Of a stretch of 64,000 bases of DNA, positions 61,791-64,000 are shown in pieces. The position numbers and the translations under genes were made by a program. Within the stretch, counting starts at the first letter, position 1; every line of letters starts with the position of its first letter. The stretch comes from Acridotheres tristis (taxonomy: Eukaryota; Chordata; Aves; Passeriformes; Sturnidae), in NCBI GenBank assembly GCA_037013685.1, contig CM072899.1, positions 8,412,479 through 8,476,478 on the forward strand. Reading direction: 5' to 3'. The notes under the pieces are model-generated. The model was not told the DNA's origin and ran no database searches. It saw nothing but the letters and a program-made list of their open reading frames with translations.

Positions 61791-62200
61791 ATGATCATAT
61801 GGCTTTATATGTTATAATTTGGTTCTGAATTATGACCTACATCAATTATAATTGAATGCTGCTTCCCACTCTACAATCAGACTGTGATGAGAACAGAAAG
61901 GCACTGGACATTAGAGGATTACTATCAGAACAACCTAATTTAATTAAGGAGGAGATTTATTAAAATTGTAACATTAACAGGTGTTTTATGAGACTAATAA
62001 TTAATAAGGTTTCTGTAGAACATTTGTAAGAGAAATAGACAATATGCACTGGCAGCAGAACTCCCTGTAATGGGATAACAATAAAGCATTAGGAACTGTA
62101 GATAAGATATTATGATAATAATCTGATACTGTAAATTATGGTTTGAAGAGGATTAAATATCATTACTGCAAATTAGTATTTATTTAAGCTCCAGCAGGTC
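61791..62200. other. AT-rich island rich in homeodomain-type cores
   Basis: About 400 bp with many TAATTA/ATTAAT-type sites (ATCAATTATAATTGAATG near 61843, TTTAATTAAGG near 61939, AATAATTAATAAGG near 61996). There is also an ACAATAAAG SOX-like site near 62079. No repeats, no open frame. Among the AT-rich islands it has one of the densest homeodomain-type motif sets. Enhancer function is inference. Confidence 0.35.
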
Positions 62201-64000
62201 TTTGCACACTGCCTGGAGGAAAGGTGGGCAGCATGGGCACTTGATGTTCTCCTGCATCCCACTGCAGTGAGTTGGGATCTGCCAACACAGCAATAACGCT
62301 GCCAGTGTCCACCTAGGAAACCACACTGGGGCTACGAGGGAGGATTTCTTGACAGTGAAGTTCAGCAACTCATTTTTCACCTTTCTGAAGTTACCTTCAA
62401 GCACTGGACACAGGCAGAGGTGTCCCCTGGGGCTCCAGCTCTCTCCCAGCACACAGAAAAGCGTGGGCTGATTTCTCCCTTCCTATTGCAAAGCCTGCAG
62501 GTACAGCAAGAGGTGAATTTCAGAAGCACGAGGAGGAAAGCGGGGAGAGGGGAGAAAAGCAGGAGGGAGGAGTGTGCTTTCGCAGCACGGCTCACTAAAG
62601 GGAGGAGTAGAGAGAAAACAGCCTCAGGATCTTTTCTGGAAATGAAGGTGCTGAGGGGTTTTGCCAGGGTTACTTAGCAATTTACAGCTCATGTTAACCC
62701 TCGGCCCTTTCTCAGCTCTAGCCTTAAAAAGTTTTATCCCAGTTCTGGTCCCGGTGGCCCCAGGTAAGAGGTGGAGACAGCCACAGAGCAAGAGCACTTT
62801 CTCTAAACAGCTCCAATCCCTGACACAGTGATGGAAGAGGATATTAGCAGTGGGAAATTTTTTCAAGGCCAGTACTTTAATGAGCTCCTAAATAATGACT
62901 TTATCTTAGAGGCACACTCAATATTCGTTCAGCATTGCACCAGAACAAAACCACTGCCTGACTTCAGTCAACAGCAAACAAGTGCAGAGGCAAGAGCTTT
63001 GGGAAGCAGTGATGGGGCAGGGCACTGTCCCCTTGCTGGGCCCAGGGTGAGAGACTTTCCTTGGCGTGGTGGAAGGTGGAGTGAGCTGTGTCCCCCTCAC
63101 AGCTGAGGTGTGGCACTGCTCACTCTCACCTGTCCTGCACCAAGGCAAAGATGCTCCTGCACAGCTCAAGGGAATGTTCATGCCACTCAGTCAAGGTCTG
63201 AGCCATGTTTTTTCCACTCTTAATTGGCATCTGATATCAACAAGGAGCACAGTTTGCAGAGCAATAAAACAGCCACTTAGTGTAAAGCAGGTGTTACTTC
63301 CTCTCTTTGGGTGCAGAGATTCTGATTTTGCACCAGATCTCAGCTTCTTGTTTGCTCAGGAGTGGGTTTGATTTGCTTTTTAATCAGGCTGAGCCAAGGG
63401 AGAAGGCCTTTGGCTTTGCTCCTAGCACCCAGTCCAGCAAACACTTTGTCACAGTCCTTTCACGAATTGCCACTGAATGGGTTTGGGTTATTTCAAACAT
63501 GCCCATTAATCAGTTTTGCTTCTGTGAATCATTCTGCTTAGCACATCTCAACTGGACAGTTTTGATCAAACTTCTCCCTTTTTTTTGCTTCCAAGTTGTG
63601 GACTATGAACATCTTGGAGATTCATGCCTAGCCCAACATGAAATATTGTTTCTGCCAGACCTTGGGGACTTTCTGCAGGAGACTATTTCCATTGAAATTT
63701 TCCCAGTCCAGGAACAGACTCTAGACATGTAATTTTTATGGTTCTGGGACACTTATGAGAGCAGATTGGTAACTAACCTGTCTTGACAGGGAAACCATCT
63801 AGCAGCCTCTGGAGCTCTCATATATCTATTTTCAAGTTTTATTTCATTTTTAGCAGTCTCCTTTACTTGTGTGTGTCCACAGGAAGCAGAAACCCAAGCT
63901 GGAGTGCTGGGAATATCTTGCTTCCCCCAGCAAGCACCTCATAGGCAGCAGAGACTGAGAAATGCCTCTCACCAGTGCAGAGATACAGACCTTGGAGGTT
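62201..64000. other. Unassigned non-coding DNA
   Basis: No recognised gene. A 141-codon plus-strand frame at 63307-63732 contains an acceptor-like TTTTTTTTGCTTCCAAG near 63596. It is followed by an open VVDYEHLGDSCLAQHEILFL segment to a stop at about 63732. Without a partner exon or a family match I leave it uncalled. Confidence 0.45.

Noticed and set aside
61375..61791. 138-codon Leu/Phe-rich minus-strand frame
   Set aside because: No domain or splice support; hydrophobic composition follows from the A-rich plus strand.
63307..63732. 141-codon plus-strand frame with an internal acceptor-like site
   Set aside because: Only one possible splice signal, no partner exon, no family match.
1..64000. 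tRNA, rRNA, CRISPR arrays, bacterial operons or phage genes
   Set aside because: Looked for on both strands by eye; none seen. All repeats present are microsatellites, CR1 pieces, one LTR and the foldback pair.

Overview
The window looks like nuclear DNA from a bird, most likely a songbird. Interspersed repeats are sparse. Those I recognise are pieces of CR1 LINEs and one solo LTR of a type I associate from memory with passerine endogenous retroviruses. There are no Alu, L1 or B-type SINEs. CpG is scarce, no CpG island is visible, and the base composition is moderate with AT-rich islands. I see no bacterial, plasmid or phage features: no operons, ribosome-binding sites, IS elements or CRISPR arrays.

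I could not identify any intact protein-coding gene. The many open frames of 60-200 codons switch frame and strand, are rich in Ser/Cys/Leu/His/Pro, and lack recognisable domains or convincing exon chains, so I read them as chance frames in non-coding DNA. The most coding-like stretch is on the minus strand at about 57.5-58.8 kb. Several short frames there have protein-like composition and sit beside plausible splice signals, but stops and frame changes interrupt them. It may be a decayed gene or retrocopy, or a few exons of an unrecognised gene. A weaker stretch of the same kind lies at about 0.37-0.79 kb.

Layout: 1-17 kb is unassigned non-coding DNA with AT-rich islands near 4.5-5.3 kb and 10.2-10.9 kb and a low-complexity AT tract at 14.9-15.3 kb. 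A CR1 3' end lies at 17.1-17.6 kb. AT-rich DNA resembling conserved non-coding sequence lies at 17.9-18.3 and 19.8-21.2 kb. A 601-bp solo LTR at 21.65-22.25 kb is followed almost directly by a perfect (AAAAG)32 tract. A second CR1 piece is at 25.0-25.2 kb and an older one near 33.9-34.15 kb. Two copies of a palindromic (foldback) repeat of about 140 bp lie 13.7 kb apart, at 33.07 and 46.79 kb. Further simple repeats are (GGTTT)13 at 41.9 kb, a GATATA-type array at 52.3 kb and a degenerate CTGTGC-rich minisatellite at 58.9 kb. AT-rich, homeodomain-motif-rich islands recur at 27.0-28.0, 30.4-31.1, 34.6-35.0, 35.5-36.0, 53.8-54.6 and 61.8-62.2 kb.

The overall picture is a gene desert or the inside of very large introns, possibly with dispersed long-range regulatory elements. 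That regulatory reading is inference from composition alone. I found no clear evidence of a new multi-gene system. The foldback repeat pair and the minus-strand coding relic are the two items most worth checking.
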